Shown one piece after another: positions 1-6,352 of a DNA stretch of 9,421 nucleotides. This DNA is from CAZYXZ01 sp964651395 (GTDB taxonomy: Bacteria > Actinomycetota > Actinomycetes > BP-191). The notes under the pieces are model-generated. The model did not search any database and was not told the DNA's origin. It saw only the letters and a program-made list of their open reading frames with translations. The translations under genes were made by a program, and so were the position numbers. Within the stretch, counting starts at the first letter, position 1. Each line of letters starts with the position of its first letter. The stretch is from NCBI GenBank assembly GCA_964651395.1, contig CAZYXZ010000095.1, forward strand, positions 1-9,421, given 5' to 3'.

Positions 1-1
1 G

Positions 2-985
2 GCCAAGCCGATCGACTTCGCCGTCTACATGGCGTTCTTCCCGCACCTCGTTGCCGGGCCGATCGTGCGGGCCAGCGAGTTCATCCCGCAGCTCGCGCAG
101 CCCCGCGACCCCCGCCGGGTCGACGCCACGCGCGCGTTCTTCCTGATCGCCGGTGGCCTGTTCAAGAAGGTGGTCATCGCCGACGTCCTCGCGACGTCGA
201 TCGTCGACCCGGTCTTCAACACCCCGGGACAGCACTCGTCGCTCGAGATCCTGGTCGGCGTCTACGGCTACGCGGTCCAGATCTTCTGCGACTTCTCGGC
301 GTACTCCGAGATCGCCATCGGGATCGCCCTGCTGCTCGGCTTCCGCTTCCCGGAGAACTTCGACGCGCCGTACACCGCGATCTCGCTGCAGGACTTCTGG
401 CGGCGCTGGCACATGAGCCTGTCGCGGTGGCTGCGCGACTACCTCTACGTGCCACTCGGCGGCAATCGTGGCGGTGAGCGCAAGACCTACCGCAACCTGA
501 TGCTCACGATGCTGCTGGGTGGTCTCTGGCACGGCGCCGCATGGAACTTCGTCCTCTGGGGCGGCATCCACGGCGCGTGGCTCGCGGTGGAACGCTGGTT
601 CGCCGGCCGGCGCCGGGCGGTCGCGGGTGACGCCGTACGACGGAGCACGCCGCTCACGCGCACGATCGGGCGGGTCGCCACCTTCCATCTGGTCTGCTTC
701 GCCTGGGTGTTCTTCCGGGCGGACAGCCTGAGCACGGCGAACGAGCTGCTGCGGCGGCTGTTCACGGCCGGCGGGCCGGCCCCGCTGGTCACCACAGGCG
801 TGCTCCTGGCGATCCTCATCGGCATCGGGGTGCAGTACCTCCCCCGCCACATCTCCGTACGGCTCCAGCACGGATTCGCCCGCCTCGGCATGGTCACGCA
901 GGGGGCCCTGCTCGGCACGGCGCTGCTTCTCGTGGACACTCTGGGAAACCAGGGCGTCGTCGCATTCATCTATTTCCAGTTCTAG
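2..985 (+). CDS. MBOAT family membrane-bound O-acyltransferase (AlgI-like), 5' end missing
   Basis: The reading frame is open from the first bases of the window, so the gene begins upstream; about 327 residues of the C-terminal part are present, against roughly 450-500 for the family. The fragment has the hallmark MBOAT/AlgI signatures in order: FFPHLVAGPI near its start, DFSAYSEIAIGIA, DFWRRWHMSLSRWLRDYLY, PLGGNR, then GGLWHGAAW with the presumed catalytic His at nt 530-532, and a second His in WGGIHG. Hydrophobic helices alternate with these loops and the protein ends in a hydrophobic C-terminus. Family members are multi-pass inner-membrane proteins that move acyl (usually acetyl) groups across the membrane onto extracellular polysaccharides or other surface polymers. 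The SGNH hydrolase gene starts 10 nt downstream, matching the AlgI plus AlgJ/X arrangement, so the two probably act together. The glycan acceptor cannot be read from this sequence. Family is sure; substrate is unknown. Confidence 0.95.
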   Translation, partial: AKPIDFAVYMAFFPHLVAGPIVRASEFIPQLAQPRDPRRVDATRAFFLIAGGLFKKVVIADVLATSIVDPVFNTPGQHSSLEILVGVYGYAVQIFCDFSAYSEIAIGIALLLGFRFPENFDAPYTAISLQDFWRRWHMSLSRWLRDYLYVPLGGNRGGERKTYRNLMLTMLLGGLWHGAAWNFVLWGGIHGAWLAVERWFAGRRRAVAGDAVRRSTPLTRTIGRVATFHLVCFAWVFFRADSLSTANELLRRLFTAGGPAPLVTTGVLLAILIGIGVQYLPRHISVRLQHGFARLGMVTQGALLGTALLLVDTLGNQGVVAFIYFQF

Positions 986-995
986 CGGGGGGCGA

Positions 996-2069
996 GTGAG
1001 CCAGACACGGGCCGGCACGCGCCCGCGCGCAACCGCACCGGCACCCACGCGACCCATGCCCGCGGGCCGGGTGCTGGTCGTCGTGGTCGTCGCGCTCCTC
1101 GTCGCCGCGCTGCTCAACTCCGAAGCCATGGTCAAGGCGACCGACGCGATGCCGGCCGGCATCACGCGCACCGTCCTGCGCCCGGTCGCCCACTCCGTGG
1201 ACGCGGTCAGCCGGACCTTCCGGATCACGTCGCTGCGGCACGAGCTGGACCAGGCGCTCGGCCGTCAGGACAAGACGGCCGGCGTCGGGCTGCTCGACCC
1301 GAACGTCGGCCAGCCCGTCGCCATCCCTTCCGGCGGGTTGCCCGCCGTCACCACGTCCGCGTCCACGTCGGCCGCACCGTCGGCCAGCCCGGCGGCGGCC
1401 GCGTCGCCTGTGCGCGACGTGAGCAGCGCAGCCCCGCTCAAGCTGTTCATCACCGGCGACTCGATGATCGAGTTCATGGCCGGCCGCCTGGTCAACCTGG
1501 CAGACGACGACGACGCGCTCGAGGCGAAGACCGAGGTGAAGTACGGCACCGGGCTGGTCCGGCCGGACTTCTTCGACTGGCTGCCCCACGCCGAGACCGC
1601 GATGGCCGAGCGCCAGCCGGACGCCGTCTTGATGATGATGGGCGGCAACGACGGGCAGAACATCCAGCTGCCCGACAAGTCGATCCTCACCCTCGGCAGC
1701 CCGGAGTGGATCGCCGAGTACCAGCGCCGCGCCGTCGCCGTCATGACCGCGCTCACCGGTAGCGGTCTGCGCCGCGTCTACTGGGTGGGCATGCCGCCGG
1801 CCCGGTCCGCGCGCCTCTTCAACGGCTACCGCGCGCTCAACACCGCGCTCGCCGGCGCGGCCGCGCTCGTCCCCGGCGCGACCTACATCCCGACCTGGGA
1901 CCTGTTCGTCAACGGCAAGGGCGAGTACTCCGACTACCTCGACGACGAGTCAGGCAAGCCGGTGCTCATGCGCGCGCGGGACGGCATCCACCTCTCGAAG
2001 GACGGCGCCCAGCGCCTCGCCAAGCACCTGCTCCCCTTCTTCGAAGCCGACTGGAAGCTCAACTCCTAG
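996..2069 (+). CDS. Membrane-anchored SGNH/GDSL hydrolase (DUF459-like), partner of the upstream MBOAT
   Basis: 357 residues from a GTG start with a weak G-rich ribosome site just upstream; the MBOAT stop is 10 nt away, so the two are very likely co-transcribed. A short basic/proline-rich cytoplasmic N-terminus (1-24) is followed by one hydrophobic segment (about 25-40), an extracytoplasmic stretch, and a Ser/Ala-rich low-complexity linker (about 112-146). The SGNH catalytic domain follows: block I ITGDSM with nucleophile Ser156, block III GGND with Asn218, and block V DGIH with Asp329 and His332, so all key residues are present. This fits the DUF459 branch of SGNH hydrolases. By analogy with AlgJ/AlgX and similar partners of MBOAT proteins, the domain would sit outside the membrane and transfer the exported acyl group to, or remove it from, a surface polymer. 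That role is inferred from context; a stand-alone esterase is the alternative. Confidence 0.88.
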   Translation: MSQTRAGTRPRATAPAPTRPMPAGRVLVVVVVALLVAALLNSEAMVKATDAMPAGITRTVLRPVAHSVDAVSRTFRITSLRHELDQALGRQDKTAGVGLLDPNVGQPVAIPSGGLPAVTTSASTSAAPSASPAAAASPVRDVSSAAPLKLFITGDSMIEFMAGRLVNLADDDDALEAKTEVKYGTGLVRPDFFDWLPHAETAMAERQPDAVLMMMGGNDGQNIQLPDKSILTLGSPEWIAEYQRRAVAVMTALTGSGLRRVYWVGMPPARSARLFNGYRALNTALAGAAALVPGATYIPTWDLFVNGKGEYSDYLDDESGKPVLMRARDGIHLSKDGAQRLAKHLLPFFEADWKLNS

Positions 2070-2076
2070 TCCACCC

Positions 2077-2125
2077 CCGTTGAGGTGGGAGTTTCAGCCG
2101 GGGGCTGAAACTCCCACCTCAACGG
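2077..2125. terminator. Perfect 23-bp hairpin with GGG loop, probable bidirectional terminator or dispersed repeat
   Basis: Bases 2077-2099 and 2103-2125 are exact reverse complements separated by only three G residues (2100-2102). The hairpin lies between the end of the SGNH gene (stop 2067-2069) and the end of nadK (stop 2128-2130), which converge on it, so it can terminate both transcripts. No run of T follows on either strand, as is common for actinobacterial terminators. The stem is long and flawless for a simple terminator, so it may instead be, or also be, one copy of a dispersed intergenic palindrome. Confidence 0.7.
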
Positions 2126-2127
2126 TG

Positions 2128-3003
2128 TCAGCTGGGTTGGCCCCTCCCGCGCCAGCCTTGAACGGGGAGGTCGAACTTCGCGACCAGGCGGGTCGTGAAC
2201 GGCACCGGATGGATGCGGGCGAGGCGCACCGGCTTGGCGCCGCGGCGTACCTCGACCCGGTCACCGGCGGCGAGCGGATGCGTACGCCGGCCGTCGCAGC
2301 AGAGCACGGCCCCCGCCTCGGGCAGTACCTCGACGGCGACGACGGAGGTGGGTCCCAGCACGATCGGCCGGGCGAAGAGCGCATGCGCGGAGATCGGCAC
2401 GAGGACCAGGGCATCCACGTCGGGGGCGACGATCGGGCCGCCGGCGGAGAACGCATAGGCGGTCGACCCGGTCGGGGTCGCGACGACCAGACCGTCGCAG
2501 CCGTAGCGCGACAACGGCTGGCCGTCGATCTCGGCGATCAGCTCGACCATGCGCTCGCGATTCGACTTCTCGACGCTCACTTCGTTGAGCGCCCAACCGG
2601 TCCACCCGTTCACCGTGACGTCGACGGTCTGGCGCTCTTCGACGGTGTAGGCGTTGCGCAGCACGTGGTCGACGGTGAAGTCGAGCGCCTCGGGCTCGAT
2701 CTCGGCGAGAAAACCCACGTGGCCGAGGTTCACGCCGAGCAAGGGTGCAGCCGCCGGGCGGGCGTGCTCGGCGGCGCGCAGGAGCGTGCCGTCACCGCCG
2801 AAGGCCATGACCAGCTCGGCGCCGACCGCCGCCTGGTCGTCCGGCTCGACGACGACGACGTCGGCCAGCCCGAGCTCGTCGGCCTCCGGCGCGAGCACCG
2901 CGACGCCGATGCCGGCCGCCTGCAGTGCCGCCGCCGCCTCGCCGGCCGCCTTGCGCGCATCCTCGCGACCGGTGTGCGCCACGAGCAGCATCCGCCGCGT
3001 CAT
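2128..3003 (-). CDS. nadK: NAD kinase
   Basis: 291 residues, normal for the actinobacterial enzyme. It phosphorylates the 2'-hydroxyl of NAD to make NADP, using ATP or polyphosphate, in the cytoplasm. The family motifs are all present: GGDGT at 69-73 with catalytic Asp71, the conserved NE pair at 140-141, and the glycine-rich NAD-binding segment GCDGLVVATPTGS (168-180) continuing to TAY. The ATG start overlaps the tlyA stop as ATGA (3000-3003), implying translational coupling, so this start is secure. In most actinobacteria recN follows nadK; here nadK is the last gene on this strand before the 2077-2125 hairpin. The C-terminal end (about 283-291, Gly/Arg-rich) is a short tail beyond the conserved fold. 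Confidence 0.97.
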   Translation of the reverse strand: MTRRMLLVAHTGREDARKAAGEAAAALQAAGIGVAVLAPEADELGLADVVVVEPDDQAAVGAELVMAFGGDGTLLRAAEHARPAAAPLLGVNLGHVGFLAEIEPEALDFTVDHVLRNAYTVEERQTVDVTVNGWTGWALNEVSVEKSNRERMVELIAEIDGQPLSRYGCDGLVVATPTGSTAYAFSAGGPIVAPDVDALVLVPISAHALFARPIVLGPTSVVAVEVLPEAGAVLCCDGRRTHPLAAGDRVEVRRGAKPVRLARIHPVPFTTRLVAKFDLPVQGWRGRGQPS

Positions 3004-3803
3004 GCCGGTCCGCCCTCCACCGCGTCGTCGATCGCCGTTGCCGGAAGCGACGCTACGCCGCGCCGCAGCCAGACGAAGTACTCGACGTTGCCGGCCGGGC
3101 CCGGGAGGGGGCTGGCTACCGCGCCGAGCAGGCCGAGCCCGTGCTCTGCCGCCGCGTCGACGACGCCGCGTACGGCGGACGCGCGCAGCGCCGGGTCACG
3201 CACGACGCCCCCGCTGCCGACCAGCTCGCGCCCCACCTCGAACTGCGGCTTCACCAGCAGGACGTGGTCCGCCTCCTCGCTCGCGACGGCGACGAGCGCG
3301 GGCAGCACGAGGCGCAGCGAGATGAAGGACAGGTCGGCGACCACGAGGTCCACCGGGCCCCCGACCTGGTCGACGGTCAGGTCGCGGACGTTGACCCGGT
3401 CCACGACGACGACGCGCGGGTCGCTGCGCAGCGCCCACGCCAGCTGGCCGTAGCCGACATCGACGGCGACCACCTCGCCTACGCCGGCCCGCAGCAGGAC
3501 GTCCGTGAAGCCGCCGGTCGAGGCACCCGCGTCGAGGACACGACGGCCCGCGACGTCGAGACCGGACCCGGCGAAGTGCTCGAGAGCGCCGGCCAGCTTG
3601 TGCCCGCCCCGCGAGGCGTACGCCGGATCGGTGTCGTCGGCGGCGACGACCAGGGACGACGTCTCGTCGACGCCGGTGGCCGGCTTGGTCGCGACCAGGC
3701 CACCCACGCGCACCCGCCCGGCGGCGATCGCCTCGGCGGCCTGCTCGCGGCTGCGGGCCAGGCCGCGGCGGACGAGCTCCGCGTCGAGCCGGCTGCGCCG
3801 CAT
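3000..3803 (-). CDS. tlyA: TlyA family 16S/23S rRNA (cytidine-2'-O)-methyltransferase
   Basis: 267 residues from the ATG at 3801-3803, close to the 268 of the mycobacterial protein. It is known to methylate the 2'-O of a cytidine in 16S and, in some lineages, 23S rRNA using S-adenosylmethionine; in mycobacteria its loss gives capreomycin/viomycin resistance. An S4-type RNA-binding domain (about 4-60, beginning RLDAELVRRGLARSR) precedes the FtsJ-like Rossmann methyltransferase: SRGGHKL at 64-70, SAM site DAGASTGGFTD at 91-101, ADLSFISL at 156-163, LLVKPQFE at 182-189 and GNVEYFVWL at 238-246. The catalytic K-D-K-E tetrad maps to Lys69, Asp157, Lys185 and Glu241. The interdomain linker reads PAYA where the mycobacterial protein has RAWV. 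The frame stays open upstream to 4148, but that part is only antiparallel-frame Arg/Pro translation of the Lys/Ala repeat gene; the chosen ATG has an AGAGGA ribosome site and follows the 47-aa gene by 14 nt. Confidence 0.96.
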   Translation of the reverse strand: MRRSRLDAELVRRGLARSREQAAEAIAAGRVRVGGLVATKPATGVDETSSLVVAADDTDPAYASRGGHKLAGALEHFAGSGLDVAGRRVLDAGASTGGFTDVLLRAGVGEVVAVDVGYGQLAWALRSDPRVVVVDRVNVRDLTVDQVGGPVDLVVADLSFISLRLVLPALVAVASEEADHVLLVKPQFEVGRELVGSGGVVRDPALRASAVRGVVDAAAEHGLGLLGAVASPLPGPAGNVEYFVWLRRGVASLPATAIDDAVEGGPA

Positions 3804-3817
3804 GCGGGTCAGATCCT

Positions 3818-3961
3818 CTAGCGGTCGTCCAGCGTGGCCAGCGCGCCGTCGAGCAGCTCGTGCAGCTCCTCGTAGGTCTTCAGGTGCTCGGCCGCCGGCT
3901 TGTCGGTCAGCCCGGCCAGCCGCGCGCGCGACTGCTCGACCCGGTCGACGATGTCGTCCAT
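3818..3961 (-). CDS. Small conserved-position protein, 47 aa (Rv1693-like by synteny)
   Basis: A 47-residue frame from ATG (3959-3961) to TAG (3818-3820). It is acidic and predicted mostly helical: it begins MDDIVDRVEQSRARLAG and ends LLDGALATLDDR, with no membrane segment or Cys motif. The start overlaps the stop of the upstream phasin-like gene as TGATG, and the tlyA start is 14 nt downstream, so it is embedded in a translationally coupled operon; this, the G/C-ending codons and absence of gaps support a real gene. From memory, mycobacteria also carry a gene for a protein of about 60 aa (Rv1693) directly before tlyA, and this is probably its counterpart. No biochemical function is known to me. 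The helix pattern suggests it may bind a partner, but that is a guess. Confidence 0.82.
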   Translation of the reverse strand: MDDIVDRVEQSRARLAGLTDKPAAEHLKTYEELHELLDGALATLDDR

Positions 3962-4434
3962 CAGGCCTTCTTCGCGGCCTTCTTGGCCGCCGGCTTCTTG
4001 GCCGCCGGCTTCTTCGCCGCGGCCTTCTTGGCCGGCTTCTTGGCCGCCGGCTTCTTCGCCGCGGCCTTCTTGGCCGCCGGCTTGGCCGCGGCCTTCTTCG
4101 CGGCCTTCTTCGCGGCCTTGCGCTCCTTCTTGCCGAGGCGGCCGCCACTCAGGGTGTGCACCGTCGACTCGACGTCGCGGAGCCGCTGCTGCAGCTCCTC
4201 GGTCAGCGGCTGGACCCGGCCGAGCGCCTTCTCCACCTCGCTGCGCACCAGGGCCTGGACCATCGCCCGGTTGTTGCGGCTGGTCTTGATCAGGTCCTCG
4301 GCGAGGCTGCTCACCTGCTCGGCGGTCGCCTCGCCCTGCGCGACCAGCGCCTTGGCCGCAGCCTGCGCCCGTTGCCGGGTGACGTCGGTGAGCCCGCTGG
4401 CCAGAGCGAGGTAGTTCTTCAGCGCGTCGCGCAC
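3961..4434 (-). CDS. Phasin-like (PHA granule-regulator type) protein with Lys/Ala-rich tail
   Basis: 157 residues from a GTG at 4432-4434 preceded by a strong GGAGGA ribosome site; the frame stays open upstream but runs into the SCP2 gene and lacks family-like sequence. Residues 1-97 form amphipathic helices likely to make coiled coils (for example AEQVSSLAEDLIKTSRNNR and LTEELQQRLRDVESTVHTL), resembling the phasin / polyhydroxyalkanoate synthesis regulator family. Residues 102-157 are a low-complexity basic tail of AAKKPA and KKAAAKK repeats, like histone H1 or the PhaF tail that binds DNA non-specifically. It may therefore link granules or another partner to the nucleoid, or only bind nucleic acid; no PHA synthase is present to support a granule role. 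It is the first gene of the operon to the 47-aa protein, tlyA and nadK. Tail length may vary between strains because its DNA is tandemly repeated. Confidence 0.85.
   Translation of the reverse strand: MRDALKNYLALASGLTDVTRQRAQAAAKALVAQGEATAEQVSSLAEDLIKTSRNNRAMVQALVRSEVEKALGRVQPLTEELQQRLRDVESTVHTLSGGRLGKKERKAAKKAAKKAAAKPAAKKAAAKKPAAKKPAKKAAAKKPAAKKPAAKKAAKKA
3989..4076 (-). repeat. Tandem repeat of about 42 bp (14 codons) in the Lys/Ala tail
   Basis: The 46-base stretch 3989-4034 recurs exactly at 4031-4076, an offset of 42 bp, giving just over two in-frame copies. It lies in a wider region (3964-4128) of shorter GCC/TTC-type repeats coding Lys, Ala and Pro. Exact identity at the DNA level, including synonymous positions, indicates recent duplication by slippage or unequal recombination. 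Because the unit is a multiple of three, gain or loss of copies changes tail length without breaking the frame. Confidence 0.9.
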
Positions 4435-4464
4435 AGGTCCTCCAGAGCCGAAGTGAGTACGAAG

Positions 4465-4474
4465 ACCGTATCGT
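4465..4474. promoter_or_regulatory. Overlapping divergent -10 candidates between phasin-like and SCP2 genes
   Basis: The 48-bp gap between the divergent starts (4434 and 4483) holds two hexamers of the actinobacterial TANNNT -10 form: TATCGT on the plus strand at 4469-4474 and TACGGT on the minus strand at 4465-4470, overlapping by two bases. The plus-strand box ends 8 nt before the SCP2 ATG, which has no ribosome site, so that transcript may be leaderless. No clear -35 box is seen on either strand. This is an inference from motif and spacing only. Confidence 0.4.
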
Positions 4475-4482
4475 TCCCCGTC

Positions 4483-4821
4483 ATGGCCAGCGAAGAGGAG
4501 TGCCGAGCCGCGCTCGACCGGCTCGCGTCCCAGCTGGGCACCGTCGATCCGGAGACGCGCAGCCGGCACGTGCTCAACCGCTCGCTGTCCTGCGAGCTGA
4601 CCGACCTCGGCGTGACGTTCCTCGGCCTGCTCGACGGCGACGGACTGCACGACATCACGACCGGGAGCAGCAAGGGCGCGCAGGTCAAGCTGCGCATGAC
4701 CAGTGACGACCTCATGGCGCTCACCACGGGCGAGCTCAGCTTCGCGAAGGCGTGGGCGACCGGGAAGCTGCGCGTCGACGCCAGCCTCACCGACCTGCTG
4801 CGCCTGCGCACCATGCTGTAG
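4483..4821 (+). CDS. SCP2 sterol-binding domain protein
   Basis: 112 residues, the length of a lone SCP2 domain. The C-terminal half carries the family pattern: a strand region (VKLRMTSDDLMALTTGEL) followed by FAKAWATGKLRVDAS and a short helix. SCP2 domains form a hydrophobic tunnel binding lipids or acyl-CoA; single-domain actinobacterial members have no assigned ligand. The gene sits alone on the plus strand between two minus-strand blocks: its start diverges from the phasin-like gene by 48 bp and its stop lies 6 bp from the end of the HAD phosphatase gene. I chose the ATG at 4483 because domain-like sequence begins there and a TANNNT box sits 8 nt upstream; an in-frame GTG at 4453 would add ten residues but also lacks a good ribosome site. 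No terminator is visible in the 6-bp gap. Confidence 0.88.
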   Translation: MASEEECRAALDRLASQLGTVDPETRSRHVLNRSLSCELTDLGVTFLGLLDGDGLHDITTGSSKGAQVKLRMTSDDLMALTTGELSFAKAWATGKLRVDASLTDLLRLRTML

Positions 4822-4827
4822 CAGCGG

Positions 4828-5862
4828 TCAGCGCAGCACGAGCCGGTCCGGCACGCCGTACGGCGCGTCGCCACCGATGTCGATCTCGATGGAGCCGGCC
4901 TGCCGCCGCGACCACGTGGCAACGGCCAGTGCGCGCAGGCGGTCGATCGCGCTGCCCTCGCGCACCAGTAGCGAGTCCCTCGCCGTGACGACCCGCGCGT
5001 CGCCACACCGGGTCGTCGCCTCGTCGAGCTCGACCGCCGGATGTGCCTCGAGCAGCCCGTCGAGGTTCTCGGCGACGTAGGTCGGCCGCTCCGGAGGCAG
5101 CGCGAGCAACAGGTCGGTCGCGTTGGTGACACCGGTGAGCACGAGCAGGCTCGGGCAGTCGCTGGCGACGGCACCCGCGATGTCGGTGTCCAGCCGGTCG
5201 CCGACCGCGAGCGGGCGCGCCGCGTTCGCGCGCCGTACCGCCTCGGCGTGCAGCGCCGGGAACGGCTTGCCGGCCACCTCGGGATGGCGGCCACTGGCGG
5301 TGACGACGGCGGCCACCAACGCGCCGTTGCCCGGCACCTGCCCGCGCGGGGTCGGCATGGTCGCGTCCAGGTTCGCCGCGATCCACACCGCGCCGGCCCG
5401 TACGGCGAGAGCTGCCTCCATGAGGTCGGCGTAGCCGGTTCCGGCGTCGTAACCCTGCACGACGGCAGCCGCGTCCTCGGCGCGCGTGGCGAAGGGATAT
5501 CCCGCGTCGGCGACCGCCTCCCGCAGTCCGGCGCCGCCGACCACGAGCACCGGCTTGCCGGGCGGGACGGCAGCGCGAAGCAGCTGTGCGGCGGCGTGGG
5601 CGGACGACACGACATCGTCGGCGGTCGCGGGTACGCCGACCCGGCACAGCAGCTCGGCCACTGCCGCCGGTGTGCGGGAGGCGTTGTTGGTGACGAACAC
5701 CAGCCGGTGCCCGGCCTCGCGCGCCGCGGCCAGCGCTTCGGCGGCCTGCGGGACGGGTTGCTCGTCGAGGTAGACGACGCCGTCGAGGTCGAGCAGCGAG
5801 ACGTCGTAGCTCGTGACGAGCGGTGGTGACGCAGCGCGCAGCGGCGCGGGGAGCGCCGTCAC
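4828..5862 (-). CDS. HAD-superfamily IIA phosphatase (NagD/PGP-like)
   Basis: 344 residues from a GTG (5860-5862) that overlaps the TPR stop as GTGA, so the two are translationally coupled; the frame extends further upstream but only as a shadow of the TPR gene. HAD motifs are complete: motif I DLDGVVY with nucleophile Asp25 and Asp27, motif II VTNNASR (Thr58), motif III Lys199 in AGKP, and motif IV GDRLDTDIAG with Asp222 and Asp227. The C2-type cap between motifs II and III (about 85-190) marks subclass IIA, which includes NagD, phosphoglycolate and p-nitrophenyl phosphatases. Residues beyond about 280 form an actinobacterial C-terminal extension. It corresponds in position to Rv1692, which from memory is reported as a glycerol-3-phosphate phosphatase. 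That substrate may apply here, but the sequence only proves a soluble phosphatase. Confidence 0.93.
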   Translation of the reverse strand: MTALPAPLRAASPPLVTSYDVSLLDLDGVVYLDEQPVPQAAEALAAAREAGHRLVFVTNNASRTPAAVAELLCRVGVPATADDVVSSAHAAAQLLRAAVPPGKPVLVVGGAGLREAVADAGYPFATRAEDAAAVVQGYDAGTGYADLMEAALAVRAGAVWIAANLDATMPTPRGQVPGNGALVAAVVTASGRHPEVAGKPFPALHAEAVRRANAARPLAVGDRLDTDIAGAVASDCPSLLVLTGVTNATDLLLALPPERPTYVAENLDGLLEAHPAVELDEATTRCGDARVVTARDSLLVREGSAIDRLRALAVATWSRRQAGSIEIDIGGDAPYGVPDRLVLR

Positions 5863-6308
5863 TCCCGGTGGCCGCGCGTGGCCTTCGCGCCGCGCAGGGC
5901 CGTGCTGTAGTGCGTGATGTCCGGCCGCATCGCCTGCGCGATGGCCAGGTGGGCCACGGCGGCGTCGTAGTCGCCGAGGCGTGCCGCGGCCAGCCCCAGG
6001 CCGAACTGCGCGTAGTCGTCGGCCGGGTCGACGGACACGATCCACTCGAAGCTCTCGCGCGCCTCGGCGTACAGGCCGGAGTCGAACTGGGCCCGGGCGA
6101 GCGCCTCGCGGACGCTCCGCGACTCCGGCTCCACGCCGGCGACCCGCTTCAGCAGCTCGACGGCGGCGTGCGAGTTGCCCGACTCGATCAGCTCGCAGCC
6201 GCGCTGGTACCAGTCGTAGGCCTCGCCCTTGGGGTAGACGTCCGGCGGCGGAGGGGGCAGGTCGGCGTAGGGCGAACGGGGGACCTCGTCGTCGTCGTCG
6301 TAGGCCAC
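5859..6308 (-). CDS. Tetratricopeptide repeat protein, 149 aa
   Basis: 149 residues from a GTG (6306-6308) with a strong GAGGAG ribosome site; longer frames upstream cross into the DUF1015 gene. The N-terminus is acidic then proline-rich (DDDDE, then a run of six Pro around 18-22), followed by about three TPR units: roughly 30-62 (YDWYQRGCELIESGNSHAA), 64-96 (REALARAQFDSGLYAEARE) and 98-130 (AQFGLGLAAARLGDYDAA). TPR solenoids bind other proteins; no enzymatic motif is present. It is first in a two-gene unit with the HAD phosphatase (4-nt overlap), so it may act on or scaffold that enzyme. It diverges from DUF1015 across a 56-bp gap. Function is otherwise unknown. Confidence 0.92.
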   Translation of the reverse strand: MAYDDDDEVPRSPYADLPPPPPDVYPKGEAYDWYQRGCELIESGNSHAAVELLKRVAGVEPESRSVREALARAQFDSGLYAEARESFEWIVSVDPADDYAQFGLGLAAARLGDYDAAVAHLAIAQAMRPDITHYSTALRGAKATRGHRE

Positions 6309-6352
6309 TGCTCCTCGCCTCCTCTCTCCGCGGACCCTTCGGCACCGCTCGA

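Noticed and set aside
2080..3453. Long plus-strand open frame of 457 codons opposite nadK and tlyA
   Set aside because: It is antisense to two genes with full family motifs, and its translation is Asp/Arg/Gly-rich low-complexity with no family pattern. Such shadow frames are typical of high-GC DNA.
3964..4128. The dense short repeats as a CRISPR array or satellite
   Set aside because: There are no unique spacers of uniform length; the repeats are in-frame codons for Lys, Ala and Pro in a protein tail.
3804..4148. N-terminal extension of TlyA to 382 residues
   Set aside because: The extra 115 residues are an Arg/Pro-rich reading of the Lys/Ala repeat gene in another frame, cross the 47-aa gene, and make TlyA far longer than its family.
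3505..4482. Upstream extension of the SCP2 frame to 438 residues
   Set aside because: The extension is antisense to tlyA, the 47-aa gene and the phasin-like gene and is Arg/Ala-rich nonsense; the SCP2 domain needs only about 110 residues.
4453..4482. GTG at 4453 as the SCP2 start
   Set aside because: It would add ten residues with no ribosome site; the ATG at 4483 fits the domain length and a leaderless start after a TANNNT box. It remains possible.
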